Source of the DNA: Serratia sp. PL17
Lineage (GTDB): Bacteria > Pseudomonadota > Gammaproteobacteria > Enterobacterales > Enterobacteriaceae
Assembly: GCF_017832355.1 (NCBI RefSeq)
Contig: NZ_JAFIBY010000009.1
Span: 124,001-188,000, forward strand
Length of the DNA: 64,000 bases
Direction: 5' to 3'
Positions 35,181 through 43,932 of the stretch are shown here, piece after piece. Each line of letters opens with the position of its first letter. The stretch's first letter is position 1. Made by a program: the position numbers and the translations under genes. A model generated the notes under the pieces. It had not been told where the DNA came from and made no database searches. It saw only the letters and a list, made by a program, of their open reading frames with translations.

Positions 35181-36521
35181 GAAAATGCTTCATCGGTAGA
35201 ATCATTCCTGTCTTCGTTACAACAGCATAATCCCCATCAGCCGGAATATTTGCAGGCAGTCAGAGAGGTTTTCACCTCGCTGTGGCCGTTTATCGAGCGC
35301 AACCCGCGCTATCGCGAATATGCACTGCTGGAACGCTTGGTGGAGCCAGAGCGCACCATCCAGTTCCGCGTCAGTTGGGTAGACGATCGCGGCCAGGTGC
35401 AGGTCAACCGTGCCTGGCGCGTGCAGTTCAACTCCGCCATCGGCCCCTACAAAGGCGGTATGCGCTTCCACCCATCGGTGAATTTGTCGATTCTGAAATT
35501 CCTTGGCTTTGAGCAGACGTTTAAAAATGCGCTGACCACCCTGCCAATGGGCGGCGGAAAAGGCGGTTCGGACTTTGACCCCAAAGGCAAAAGCCAGGCA
35601 GAGATCATGCGTTTCTGCCAGGCACTGATGACAGAGCTGTATCGCCATCTGGGGCCAGATACCGACGTGCCTGCCGGGGATATCGGCGTTGGCGGCCGGG
35701 AGGTCGGCTTTATGAGCGGCATGATGAAAAAACTGTCCAACAACACTGCCTGCGTGTTTACCGGCAAAGGGCTGTCATTTGGCGGCAGTCTGATTCGCCC
35801 GGAGGCTACCGGCTATGGGTTGGTGTACTTTACCGACGCTATGCTGCAACGCCATGGGCTAGGTTTTGAAGGCATGCGAGTCGCCGTTTCCGGTTCAGGT
35901 AACGTGGCGCAGTACACCATTGAGAAGGCGCTGGAGCTGGATGCGCGTGTGATCACCGTGTCAGACTCCGGTGGCACGCTGGTCGATGAGGCCGGTTTCA
36001 CTACCGAAAAACTGGCCCATTTGGCGGAGATCAAGAACCAGCGCTATGGCCGGGTGGAAGATTACGCCCGCGAGCGCGGTCTGACGTATCTGGCCGGTCA
36101 GCAGCCGTGGAGCGTGCCGGTGGATATCGCCCTACCTTGCGCCACCCAAAATGAGCTGGATCTGGACGCCGCGCAGATGCTGATCCGCAACGGCGTGAAA
36201 GCCGTGGCTGAGGGCGCCAATATGCCAACCACCATTCAGGCAACCGATGCATTCCTGGACGCCGGCGTGCTGTTTGCGCCAGGCAAGGCCGCCAACGCCG
36301 GTGGCGTGGCGACGTCTGGTTTAGAGATGGCGCAGAATGCCGCACGCATTGGCTGGCGGGCGGAGAAAGTGGATGTACGTTTACAACATATCATGGCGGA
36401 TATTCATCAATCCTGTGTGGAATATGGCGGTGAAGGGAAGCAAACTCACTACGTACACGGCGCCAATATCGCTGGATTCGTCAAAGTCGCCGACGCCATG
36501 CTGGCACAGGGCGTGCTCTAA
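35178..36521 (+). CDS. gdhA: NADP-specific glutamate dehydrogenase
   Basis: 447-aa enzyme making glutamate from 2-oxoglutarate and ammonium with NADPH, the high-ammonium assimilation route. ATG 35178 behind AAGGAG gives the same length as E. coli GdhA. The substrate site is in GPYKGGMRFHPSVN and LPMGGGKGGSDFDPKGKS (catalytic lysines); the NADP-binding Rossmann fold has VAVSGSGNVAQYTIEKA; EGANMPTT and KAANAGGVATSGLEMAQN are family marks. A dispersed repeat element ends immediately upstream of its ribosome-binding site. Monocistronic with a terminator 47 bp after the stop. Confidence 0.97.
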   Translation: MENASSVESFLSSLQQHNPHQPEYLQAVREVFTSLWPFIERNPRYREYALLERLVEPERTIQFRVSWVDDRGQVQVNRAWRVQFNSAIGPYKGGMRFHPSVNLSILKFLGFEQTFKNALTTLPMGGGKGGSDFDPKGKSQAEIMRFCQALMTELYRHLGPDTDVPAGDIGVGGREVGFMSGMMKKLSNNTACVFTGKGLSFGGSLIRPEATGYGLVYFTDAMLQRHGLGFEGMRVAVSGSGNVAQYTIEKALELDARVITVSDSGGTLVDEAGFTTEKLAHLAEIKNQRYGRVEDYARERGLTYLAGQQPWSVPVDIALPCATQNELDLDAAQMLIRNGVKAVAEGANMPTTIQATDAFLDAGVLFAPGKAANAGGVATSGLEMAQNAARIGWRAEKVDVRLQHIMADIHQSCVEYGGEGKQTHYVHGANIAGFVKVADAMLAQGVL

Positions 36522-36568
36522 CATCGCTGTAAGGTGATCTTGTTCACACAACCGATAAATGCTTCAAT

Positions 36569-36592
36569 GCCGGCCCCCAGGCCGGCGTTTTT
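36569..36592 (+). terminator. Rho-independent terminator after gdhA
   Basis: GCCGGCC (36569-36575) pairs with GGCCGGC (36580-36586) across CCCA, followed by GTTTTT. Confidence 0.9.
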
Positions 36593-36859
36593 ACCCCCTC
36601 AACATCCCCGCATCGACACTCATTTTGTTTCTTATTTGTTATTTTTAGTTTAATTAATTGTTAATTTTATGGTGTTTTTACGTGGTAAAATTACCACCCC
36701 TAAATTATTAAACATTTAATTAACATTAAAACCGTCATAATTTTACCTAAATGTGTGTAGATCACACTTCCCTAACTCTCGTTACGCGCCCTCTTCCATT
36801 CCTTTGTAATCTGCTCCGGTGGAATAAAACCACCCCTACAGATAAAAAAGGTACAGCGA
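36593..36859 (+). promoter_or_regulatory. Promoter region of the sugar ABC operon with an operator-like palindrome
   Basis: Very AT-rich. GTGGTAA (36682-36688) and TTACCAC (36691-36697) form a perfect inverted repeat separated by AA, a size and symmetry typical of a dimeric repressor operator. Further down, TGTGT-n5-TCACA (36752-36766) is CRP-like but one base short in the spacer. No regulator gene is adjacent. Confidence 0.5.
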
Positions 36860-37846
36860 ATGAAATTTAACCTCGCATTATTAAATGCATGTGTGGTTTC
36901 TGCGTGCATGTTATCGACAACACCTGCCTTAGCGGCTGAAAAGTACGAGATTGCCGTGGTCGCCAAAGTGACCGGCATTCCCTGGTTTAACCGTATGGAA
37001 GTCGGCGTCAATGACGCGGCCAAAAAGCTCGATGTGAATGCCTATCAGACCGGGCCTTCTACCCCAGATCCTGCCGCACAGGTCAAAGTGATTGAAGACC
37101 TGATCGCCAAGAACGTTAACGCCATCATCGTCGTACCCAACGACGCCAAGGTACTGGAGCCGGTACTGAAGAAGGCACGTGAGAAAGGCATCGTGGTGCT
37201 GACGCATGAATCACCGGATCAGCAGATTGGCCAGTGGGACATTGAAACCATCGACAGCGAGAAGTATGCACAGGCCAACGTCGATGAGCTGGCAAAAGAC
37301 ATGGGCGGCAAAGGCGGTTATGCCATTTACGTCGGGTCACTGACCGTGCCGTTGCACAACGCGTGGGCGGATTCCGCCATCAAGTACCAGAAAGCCAAAT
37401 ACCCGGACATGTTCGAGGTCACTTCGCGCCTGCCGGTGGCGGAAAGCATCGATAAATCCTACGCCACCACGCTGGATTTGATGAAAACCTACCCGCAGAT
37501 GAAAGGCATTATCGGTTTCGGCTCTCTCGGCCCGATCGGTGCCGGCCAGGCAGTCGCCAAGAAGCGCGCCAAGGACAAGATTGCCGTAGTCGGTATTGCC
37601 ATGCCGGCACAGGCTGCACCTTACCTGGTACGCGGTGACATCAAGAAAGCGCTGCTGTGGGACCCGAAAGACGCGGGTTATGCGCTGGTGACGGTCGCCG
37701 ATCAGTTGTTACAGGGCAAAGAAGTGACGAAAGACTTGTCGATCGAAGGGTTGGGTAAAGCCGACGTCGATATGGATAAGAAAGTGATTCGGTTTAATAA
37801 AATTCTTGAAGTCACCAAAGATAATGCCAAATCGCTAGGTTTCTAA
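36860..37846 (+). CDS. Periplasmic sugar-binding protein of a ribose/AI-2-type ABC importer
   Basis: 328-aa secreted binding protein (signal peptide to PALAAEKYE), Peripla_BP_4 family (RbsB/LsrB-like): YEIAVVAKVTGIPWFNRMEVGVNDAAKKL at the N-lobe, PDPAAQVKVIEDLIAKNVNAIIVVPND, THESPDQ, and GFGSLGPIGAGQAV at the C-lobe. It is the first gene of the operon with the ATPase, two permeases, a pentulose kinase and a SIS isomerase. The specificity is unknown; the kinase points to a ketopentose or pentitol. A 319-bp spacer with repeats separates it from the ATPase gene. Confidence 0.9.
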   Translation: MKFNLALLNACVVSACMLSTTPALAAEKYEIAVVAKVTGIPWFNRMEVGVNDAAKKLDVNAYQTGPSTPDPAAQVKVIEDLIAKNVNAIIVVPNDAKVLEPVLKKAREKGIVVLTHESPDQQIGQWDIETIDSEKYAQANVDELAKDMGGKGGYAIYVGSLTVPLHNAWADSAIKYQKAKYPDMFEVTSRLPVAESIDKSYATTLDLMKTYPQMKGIIGFGSLGPIGAGQAVAKKRAKDKIAVVGIAMPAQAAPYLVRGDIKKALLWDPKDAGYALVTVADQLLQGKEVTKDLSIEGLGKADVDMDKKVIRFNKILEVTKDNAKSLGF

Positions 37847-38165
37847 TTTTATCCACTGTCTTTCACGTTACAGCGGTAGCACATTGCTACTCTCGCTCCA
37901 GTTACTGTAGGGGACGAATATATTCGTCCCAATTGATGCGGGCGCAGCATGCAGCGCCCCTACAATACCTGGGGATGAGTGAGCTAGGCGCCTGGCTGTG
38001 CTGTACAGGGATGTACAAATGCCGCGAGCGCATGGACGCGCTAGAGCGGCCAACTTGAAATTCATAGGGTAGGATTGATTACGCCACACCGGGAAAGTTA
38101 TTAAATAACGTCGGTGCGCAGCCTACCGCGCCCGACAATAATAAAAACCTGCACAGGTTAACGCT
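37847..38165. repeat. Composite palindromic repeats between binding-protein and ATPase genes
   Basis: No gene. GTAGGGG (37907-37913) ... CCCCTAC (37957-37963) bound two inner palindromes: GGGACGAATATATTCGTCCC (37911-37930, perfect) and GGGCGCAGCA/TGCAGCGCCC (37940-37959, one mismatch). GTACAGGGATGTAC follows at 38003-38016. AACCTG-CA-CAGGTT (38146-38159) lies over the likely ribosome-binding region of the next gene. The structures may lower expression of the downstream genes relative to the binding protein. Confidence 0.55.
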
Positions 38166-39665
38166 ATGGCTACATCCTCCGCATTTATTACCCTGGAGAA
38201 TATCAGTAAAAAATTCCCAGGGGTGCTGGCATTGGACCAGATCAACCTGACGCTAAATATTGGCGAAGTGCACTGCCTGGCCGGACAAAATGGCTGTGGC
38301 AAAAGCACCATAATTAAAATTATTTCCGGCGTTTATCAGCCGGAAAAAGGCGCCAATATTTCGTTGGAAGGAAAACTCTTTCATTCCCTGACACCGCAGT
38401 TGTCTGGCTATTACGGTATTCAGGTGATTTATCAAGATCTGTCTTTATTCCCCAACCTGACCGTGGCGGAAAATATCGCCATTCACCGTTATCTGCCGGG
38501 CGGCCATTTCTGGGTGCGAAAACGGGTTATGCGCCAGACGGCACTGGACGCCATGGCACGCGTCGGCGTGCATATCGATCCCGACGCGAAAGTCGAAAAA
38601 CTGTCGATTGCCGACCGCCAACTGGTGGCGATTTGCCGCGCCATTGCCGCCGAAGCACGGCTGGTGATCATGGATGAACCCACTGCCTCACTCACACGCC
38701 AAGAGGTCGACGGCCTGCTGCGGGTCGTTAACGAGCTGAAAGCAGCAGGCATCTGCGTGGTGTTTGTCAGCCACCGACTGGACGAAGTGATGGAAGTCGC
38801 CGACCGTATCAGCGTAATGCGCGACGGTAAACTGGTCGGCACTTACCCGGCAAGCCAGCTGGACAGCCATGAGCTGGCGTTCCTGATGACCGGCCAACGC
38901 TTCCACTACAGCCAACTGCCCGCGCTGCCACCGACCGACAGCGCTCCCTTGCTTGAGGTTCGCAACCTGAGCCGGCAAGGAAAATATCAGGCGATTAATC
39001 TGTCACTCCACGGCGGCGAGATCGTCTCGATCGTCGGGTTACTTGGCGCGGGCCGTACCGAGCTTTGCCTTAGCCTGTTCGGCATGACGCGTCCGGACAG
39101 CGGTGAAATCAGGATAGGCGGCCAGCCGGTGCAACTGCATAACAACCGCGAAGCTGTACGTCATGGGATCGGCTATGTGTCTGAGGATCGCCTGACGCAA
39201 GGGCTGATCATGGATCAGTCGATCTACGACAACACCATCGTCACGGTGTTTGATCAATTGCACACCTCACTCGGGCTGCTGGATCACGCCAAAGCCACAG
39301 AGTTGGTCAATCGGCTGATCCGCGATCTGAACATTAAAGTTTCCGACAGCGCGTTGCCGGTCAAAACCCTGTCAGGCGGCAATGCCCAACGCATCGCTAT
39401 CGCCAAGTGGGTCGCGACCAAACCGAAGATTTTGATCCTCGATTCCCCCACCGTGGGGGTCGATATCGCTAACAAAGAGGGGATCTACCAGATCGCCAAA
39501 GATCTGGCCGCACTCGGCATGGCCGTATTGATGATCTGCGATGAGATCCCAGAAGCCTACTACAACAGCCATCGGGTGATGGTGATGCGTAAAGGCGAGC
39601 TGATCGCCGAATTTTCGCCGCACCAGAGTACCGAACAACAGATCGCCGAGGTGGTGAATGGATAA
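38166..39665 (+). CDS. Sugar ABC importer ATPase, RbsA/MglA type with two ABC domains
   Basis: 499-aa fused tandem ATPase. Domain 1 (about 6-240): Walker A GQNGCGKST (40-48), Walker B LVIMDEPTASL, and a degenerate signature (EKLSIADRQ). Domain 2 (about 258-499): degenerate Walker A (GLLGAGRTE), intact signature LSGGNAQR and ILDSPTVGVD. One intact site shared between halves is typical of the CUT2 class (ribose, galactose, AI-2, arabinose). Its 3' end overlaps the first permease gene by 8 bp. Confidence 0.94.
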   Translation: MATSSAFITLENISKKFPGVLALDQINLTLNIGEVHCLAGQNGCGKSTIIKIISGVYQPEKGANISLEGKLFHSLTPQLSGYYGIQVIYQDLSLFPNLTVAENIAIHRYLPGGHFWVRKRVMRQTALDAMARVGVHIDPDAKVEKLSIADRQLVAICRAIAAEARLVIMDEPTASLTRQEVDGLLRVVNELKAAGICVVFVSHRLDEVMEVADRISVMRDGKLVGTYPASQLDSHELAFLMTGQRFHYSQLPALPPTDSAPLLEVRNLSRQGKYQAINLSLHGGEIVSIVGLLGAGRTELCLSLFGMTRPDSGEIRIGGQPVQLHNNREAVRHGIGYVSEDRLTQGLIMDQSIYDNTIVTVFDQLHTSLGLLDHAKATELVNRLIRDLNIKVSDSALPVKTLSGGNAQRIAIAKWVATKPKILILDSPTVGVDIANKEGIYQIAKDLAALGMAVLMICDEIPEAYYNSHRVMVMRKGELIAEFSPHQSTEQQIAEVVNG

Positions 39666-40647
39666 GTCATTACTGGCCCGCCTGGCTGGCCGGCACGAGT
39701 TTTACCTTGGCTTGTTGGTGTTACTGCTGGCCATTGGCCTGAGCGTCAGCACCAGCGAATTTCTGACGCTGGGCAACCTGACCGATGTTGCCACCAGCTA
39801 TGCCATTCTCGGCATCCTCGCCTGCGGCCTTTTCGTGGTGTTGATTGCCGGGGGTATCGATATTTCGTTCCCGGCCATCACCGCCATCGCCCAGTATGTG
39901 ATGGCCAGTTGGGTGATTCAGCACGGCGGCGGCTTCCCATTGGCCTTTGGCCTGGCGATCGGCGTCGGCTTGCTGCTGGGCCTGGTGAACGGTTTTCTGG
40001 TTTACTGGCTGAAGGTGCCGGCGATCATCATCACCATTGCCACACTGAACCTGTTCTACGGCCTGTTGGTGTATGCCACCAAGGGTACCTGGTTATACGG
40101 TTTCCCCGACTGGTTTATGGATGGCATCAGCTGGTTTTCGTTCCAGGGGAGTGACGGCTATGACTATGGCCTGACGCTGCCGCTACTGTGCCTGCTGGCG
40201 GTGATTATCGTCACTGGCGTGCTGATGAACTTTACCCGCCTTGGTCGCCAGATCTTCGCCATGGGCGGCAACCGCGATGCCGCGTCGCGCCTGGGGCTAA
40301 ACCTGCTGCGGTTGCATTTCTACGTTTACGGCTACATGGGCATTCTGGCGGGCATCGCCGCCGTGGTGCAGGCACAGATCACCCAGTCGGTGGCGCCCAA
40401 TTCCCTGCTCGGCTTTGAGTTGACGGTGCTGGCGGCGGTGGTGCTGGGCGGTACCAGCATGACGGGCGGTCGCGGTTCACTGACCGGCACGCTGCTCGGT
40501 GTGGTACTGCTGGCTTTCCTGCAGAACGGTTTGACGCTGCTCAGCGTATCGGCCTATTGGCACCAGGTGTTCAGCGGTGCGATCATTTTGATCAGCATCA
40601 GCAGCACCGCCTGGAATGAAAAACGTAAGCTGGCCAAGGAGCTATGA
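39658..40647 (+). CDS. Sugar ABC importer permease 1 (RbsC family)
   Basis: 329-aa polytopic membrane protein of the BPD_transp_2 family: ISFPAITAIAQY, NGFLVYWLKVPAIIITIATLN, GGNRDAASRLGLN (coupling loop) and VLGGTSMTGGRGSLTGTLLGV are signatures. The start ATG lies inside the ATPase gene end. It pairs with permease 2 at 40649, a two-permease arrangement as in LsrC/LsrD rather than the single RbsC. Confidence 0.93.
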   Translation: MDKSLLARLAGRHEFYLGLLVLLLAIGLSVSTSEFLTLGNLTDVATSYAILGILACGLFVVLIAGGIDISFPAITAIAQYVMASWVIQHGGGFPLAFGLAIGVGLLLGLVNGFLVYWLKVPAIIITIATLNLFYGLLVYATKGTWLYGFPDWFMDGISWFSFQGSDGYDYGLTLPLLCLLAVIIVTGVLMNFTRLGRQIFAMGGNRDAASRLGLNLLRLHFYVYGYMGILAGIAAVVQAQITQSVAPNSLLGFELTVLAAVVLGGTSMTGGRGSLTGTLLGVVLLAFLQNGLTLLSVSAYWHQVFSGAIILISISSTAWNEKRKLAKEL

Positions 40648-40648
40648 C

Positions 40649-41602
40649 ATGACTCAGTTAACCCGCCTGATCCCGAACGATCGGATCATCCGCCTGCAGA
40701 GTGCGATCATTGTCGTTGTGGCGCTGCTGTTCGCCGGGCTGCTTGGATCGCGCTTCTTCAGTCTCGGCAATTTCCAGTCGATCGCCTCGCAGTTACCGAT
40801 CCTCGGCATGCTGGCGCTCGGCATGGGCATTACCATGCTGACCGGCGGCATCAACTTGTCGATTATCGCCGGTGCCAACGCCTGCTCACTGGTGATGGCT
40901 GCCATTATTGTCAGCCATCCGGATCACCCCCTGTTCCTGGTGCTAGCCCTGCTGGCCGGGCTGCTGGTTGCCGTCGCCATTGGTGCACTTAACGGTGTGC
41001 TGGTGGCCTGGATCGGCGTTTCGCCGATTCTCGCATCGCTCGGCACCATGACGCTGATCACCGGCCTGAATATATTGCTGTCCAACGGGGCGGTGATCTC
41101 CGGCTTCCCGGCAGCGATTCAGTATCTGGGTAATGGCAGCCTGCTCGGCATCCCGGTGGCGCTGCTGCTGTTCCTGCTGGTCGCCGTTGGCCTGTGGCTG
41201 CTGCTGGAACACACCACGCTGGGGCGGAGCCTGTATTTAATCGGCTCCAACGAGCAAGCCACCCGTTTTAGCGGGGTGAACACGGCCAGAGTGCAAATCG
41301 CGGTCTATATCCTGTCCGCCCTGCTCGGTTGGGGCGCGGCGCTGCTGATGATGGCCAAATTCAACTCGGCCAAGGCCGGTTACGGCGAATCCTACCTGTT
41401 GGTGACCATTCTGGCTTCGGTGCTAGGCGGCATTAACCCAGACGGCGGGTTTGGTCGGGTGCTCGGCTTGGTGCTGGCGCTGATCGTGCTGCAAATGCTG
41501 GAAAGTGGTCTCAACCTGTTGGGCGTCAGTAGCTATCTGACCATGGCCCTGTGGGGTGCGGTGCTGATCTTGTTTATCGCGTTACAGAATCGAAAAGTTT
41601 AG
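40649..41602 (+). CDS. Sugar ABC importer permease 2 (RbsC family)
   Basis: 317-aa polytopic membrane protein; ATG 40649 (MTQLTRLIP) behind AAGGAG and next to the previous stop, rather than an in-frame start inside permease 1. Signatures: MLTGGINLSIIAGANACSLV, GVLVAWIGVSPILASLGTMTL, GSNEQATRFSGVN (coupling loop) and SVLGGINPDGGFGRVLG. It forms the heterodimeric channel with permease 1. Confidence 0.92.
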   Translation: MTQLTRLIPNDRIIRLQSAIIVVVALLFAGLLGSRFFSLGNFQSIASQLPILGMLALGMGITMLTGGINLSIIAGANACSLVMAAIIVSHPDHPLFLVLALLAGLLVAVAIGALNGVLVAWIGVSPILASLGTMTLITGLNILLSNGAVISGFPAAIQYLGNGSLLGIPVALLLFLLVAVGLWLLLEHTTLGRSLYLIGSNEQATRFSGVNTARVQIAVYILSALLGWGAALLMMAKFNSAKAGYGESYLLVTILASVLGGINPDGGFGRVLGLVLALIVLQMLESGLNLLGVSSYLTMALWGAVLILFIALQNRKV

Positions 41603-41632
41603 GTTGCGGACACAACCTTTAGGAGAAAAATA

Positions 41633-43270
41633 ATGGCGAGCTATTTTATTGGCGTAGACGTAGGCACCGGAAGTGCGCGCGCAGGGGTGTTCGATCTCAA
41701 TGGCCACATGGTCGGGCAGGCCAGCCGGGCTATCGATTTGTACCGCCCGAAGGCGGACTTTGTTGAGCAGTCATCTGACAATATCTGGCAGGCGGTTTGC
41801 AACGCAGTGCGTGATGCGGTCAACCAGGCCGACATCAACCCCATTCAGGTCAAAGGGTTGGGCTTTGACGCCACCTGCTCTCTGGTGGTGCTGGACAAAG
41901 AAGGCCAACCGCTGACCGTCAGCCCATCCGGCCGTACCGAACAGAATATTATTGTGTGGATGGATCACCGGGCCATCACTCAGGCCGAGCGTATTAACGC
42001 CACCAAACACCGGGTGCTGGATTTCGTCGGCGGCATCATTTCGCCGGAGATGCAGACCCCCAAAATGCTGTGGTTGAAGCAGCATATGCCGACCACCTGG
42101 GCCAATGCGGGTTACCTGTTCGACCTGCCGGACTTCCTCACCTGGCGTGCCACCCAGGACGCCACCCGTTCGCTGTGTTCGACGGTATGTAAATGGACTT
42201 ATCTTGGTCATGAACAGCGCTGGGACAAAAGCTATTTCAAACAAATTGGGTTGGAGGACGTGCTAGAGCACGATGCGGCCAAGATCGGCAGCGACGTCAA
42301 AATGATGGGCGAACCGCTCGGCCACGGCCTGACTCAGCGTGCCGCCAGTGAAATGGGGCTGATCGCCGGCACGGCGGTCAGCGTGTCGATTATCGATGCC
42401 CATGCCGGCACCCTCGGCACGCTGGGCGCCACCGGAGCCTCCGGTGAAGTGGCAGACTTTAACCGCCGCGTCGCACTGATCGGCGGCACCTCCACCGGCC
42501 ATATGGCCATGTCACGCACCGCCCGGTTTATTCCCGGCGTGTGGGGGCCCTATTACTCGGCCATTCTGCCGGAATACTGGTTGAATGAAGGCGGCCAGTC
42601 CGCCACCGGTGCACTGATTGACCACGTCATCCAGTCGCACCCGTGTTATCAGGAACTGTTGGCGCAGGCAAAAACGCAGGGTCAGACCATCTATGAAGTG
42701 CTGAACGCCCTGCTGCGCCGTATGGCTGGCGAGCCGGAGGATATTGCCTACCTGACCAAAGACATTCATATGCTGCCGTATTTCCACGGCAACCGCTCGC
42801 CGCGCGCCAATCCGACGCTGACCGGCACCCTGACCGGGCTAAAACTGTCCCGCACGCCGGAAGACATGGCGCTGCATTATCTGGCAACGATCCAGGCCAT
42901 TGCGCTCGGCACTCGCCATATTATTGAAACTATGAATCAAAGCGGTTACAGCATCGATACCATCATGGCCAGCGGTGGCGGCACCAAGAACCCAATCTTC
43001 GTGCAGGAACATGCCAATGCCACCGGCTGCGCCATGCTGTTGCCGGAAGAGAGCGAGGCGATGCTGTTGGGCGGCGCAATGATGGGAACCGTGGCCGCCG
43101 GGGTATTCGATACCCTGCCAGAAGCGATGAGCGCCATGAGCCGTATCGGTAAAACCGTCACGCCGCAAACCAACAAAATCAAACAATACTATGACCGTAA
43201 ATACCGCGTGTTCCATGAGTTGTATAACGACCATATGAAATACCGCCAACTGATGCAGGAGGATGCCTGA
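41633..43270 (+). CDS. FGGY-family pentulose kinase (D-ribulokinase-like)
   Basis: 545-aa cytoplasmic kinase that phosphorylates a ketopentose with ATP. N-domain phosphate loop IGVDVGTGSARAGVFDL; substrate region GFDATCSLVVLD and NIIVWMDHRAITQA; C-domain DAHAGTLGTLGA, GGTSTGHMAMS and ASGGGTKNPIFVQEHAN. Length and motifs fit the D-ribulokinase branch (FPGT/YDR109c type) rather than xylulokinase or glycerol kinase. GGAGAA precedes the ATG. It ends in a TGATG overlap with the isomerase gene. The expected product is D-ribulose 5-phosphate; an L- or xylulose substrate is not excluded. Confidence 0.88.
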   Translation: MASYFIGVDVGTGSARAGVFDLNGHMVGQASRAIDLYRPKADFVEQSSDNIWQAVCNAVRDAVNQADINPIQVKGLGFDATCSLVVLDKEGQPLTVSPSGRTEQNIIVWMDHRAITQAERINATKHRVLDFVGGIISPEMQTPKMLWLKQHMPTTWANAGYLFDLPDFLTWRATQDATRSLCSTVCKWTYLGHEQRWDKSYFKQIGLEDVLEHDAAKIGSDVKMMGEPLGHGLTQRAASEMGLIAGTAVSVSIIDAHAGTLGTLGATGASGEVADFNRRVALIGGTSTGHMAMSRTARFIPGVWGPYYSAILPEYWLNEGGQSATGALIDHVIQSHPCYQELLAQAKTQGQTIYEVLNALLRRMAGEPEDIAYLTKDIHMLPYFHGNRSPRANPTLTGTLTGLKLSRTPEDMALHYLATIQAIALGTRHIIETMNQSGYSIDTIMASGGGTKNPIFVQEHANATGCAMLLPEESEAMLLGGAMMGTVAAGVFDTLPEAMSAMSRIGKTVTPQTNKIKQYYDRKYRVFHELYNDHMKYRQLMQEDA

Positions 43271-43869
43271 TGCAACAGGAATGGCAGCGGGCAACTGAGG
43301 CCTGGGCAATCTACAGCCGGGAGCTGGCTCAGTTGGGACAACGCATCGACGCGCAGACCTGGCAAAAGTTGCTGACGTTGTTGGCGGAGTGTCAGGGCAA
43401 AATTGTGGTCACTGGCGTCGGCACTTCCGGCATCGCGGCGCGCAAGATTGCCCATATGCTGGCCTGCGTGGAACGACCAGCCATTTATCTCAATGCCACC
43501 GACGCGGCACACGGCGATCTGGGTTTTCTGCGCAGTGATGATCTGATGATTTTGATTTCACGCGGGGGCAATTCCGATGAACTGACCCGCCTGTTACCCA
43601 CGTTGCAAGCCAAGGGCGTACCGCTGATTGGCGTGACGGAAAACCCGGATTCGGCGATCGCCAAAGCCTCGCCATTGGTGATAAGCACAGGCGTGGAAAA
43701 TGAAATAGATCCGCTGAATATGCTGGCAACGACCTCTATCGTGCTGGTATTGGCAATTTTCGATGCTGCCTGCGCCTGCCTGATGGAACGCAGTGGCTAC
43801 GACAAAGAAACGCTGCTGGCGGTACACCCTGGAGGGGACGTCGGCAAGCGCCTGCTGGAGGGGAATTAA
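43270..43869 (+). CDS. SIS-domain sugar-phosphate isomerase (KpsF/KdsD-like, without CBS domains)
   Basis: 199-aa single SIS domain. VVTGVGTSGIAARKIAHMLA, DAAHGDLGFL, LISRGGNSDELTRL and the C-terminal VHPGGDVGKRL match arabinose 5-phosphate isomerases (KdsD/KpsF/GutQ), but the C-terminal CBS pair is absent. It is coupled to the pentulose kinase by a one-base overlap, so it may convert ribulose 5-phosphate and arabinose 5-phosphate in this catabolic route. A 6-phospho-3-hexuloisomerase-like activity is the alternative. Confidence 0.85.
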   Translation: MQQEWQRATEAWAIYSRELAQLGQRIDAQTWQKLLTLLAECQGKIVVTGVGTSGIAARKIAHMLACVERPAIYLNATDAAHGDLGFLRSDDLMILISRGGNSDELTRLLPTLQAKGVPLIGVTENPDSAIAKASPLVISTGVENEIDPLNMLATTSIVLVLAIFDAACACLMERSGYDKETLLAVHPGGDVGKRLLEGN

Positions 43870-43888
43870 GCTTTAGCCGGTATGATGT

Positions 43889-43908
43889 GGGCTCAGCATG
43901 CTGAGCCC
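43889..43908. repeat. Perfect 20-bp palindrome, CAGCATGCTG family
   Basis: GGGCTCAGCATGCTGAGCCC lies between the convergent isomerase and nucleotidase genes, followed by a partial second copy of its right half (GCATGCTGAGC, 43913-43923). It may act as a two-way transcription barrier. It shares the CAGCATGCTG core with the element at 46002. Confidence 0.7.
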
Positions 43909-43932
43909 CTACGCATGCTGAGCCTGCGACTA

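Noticed and set aside
36749-36769. CRP site before the sugar-binding protein gene
   Set aside because: The half-sites TGTGT and TCACA are separated by 5 instead of 6 bases, so the symmetry is out of register; kept only as a weak possibility.
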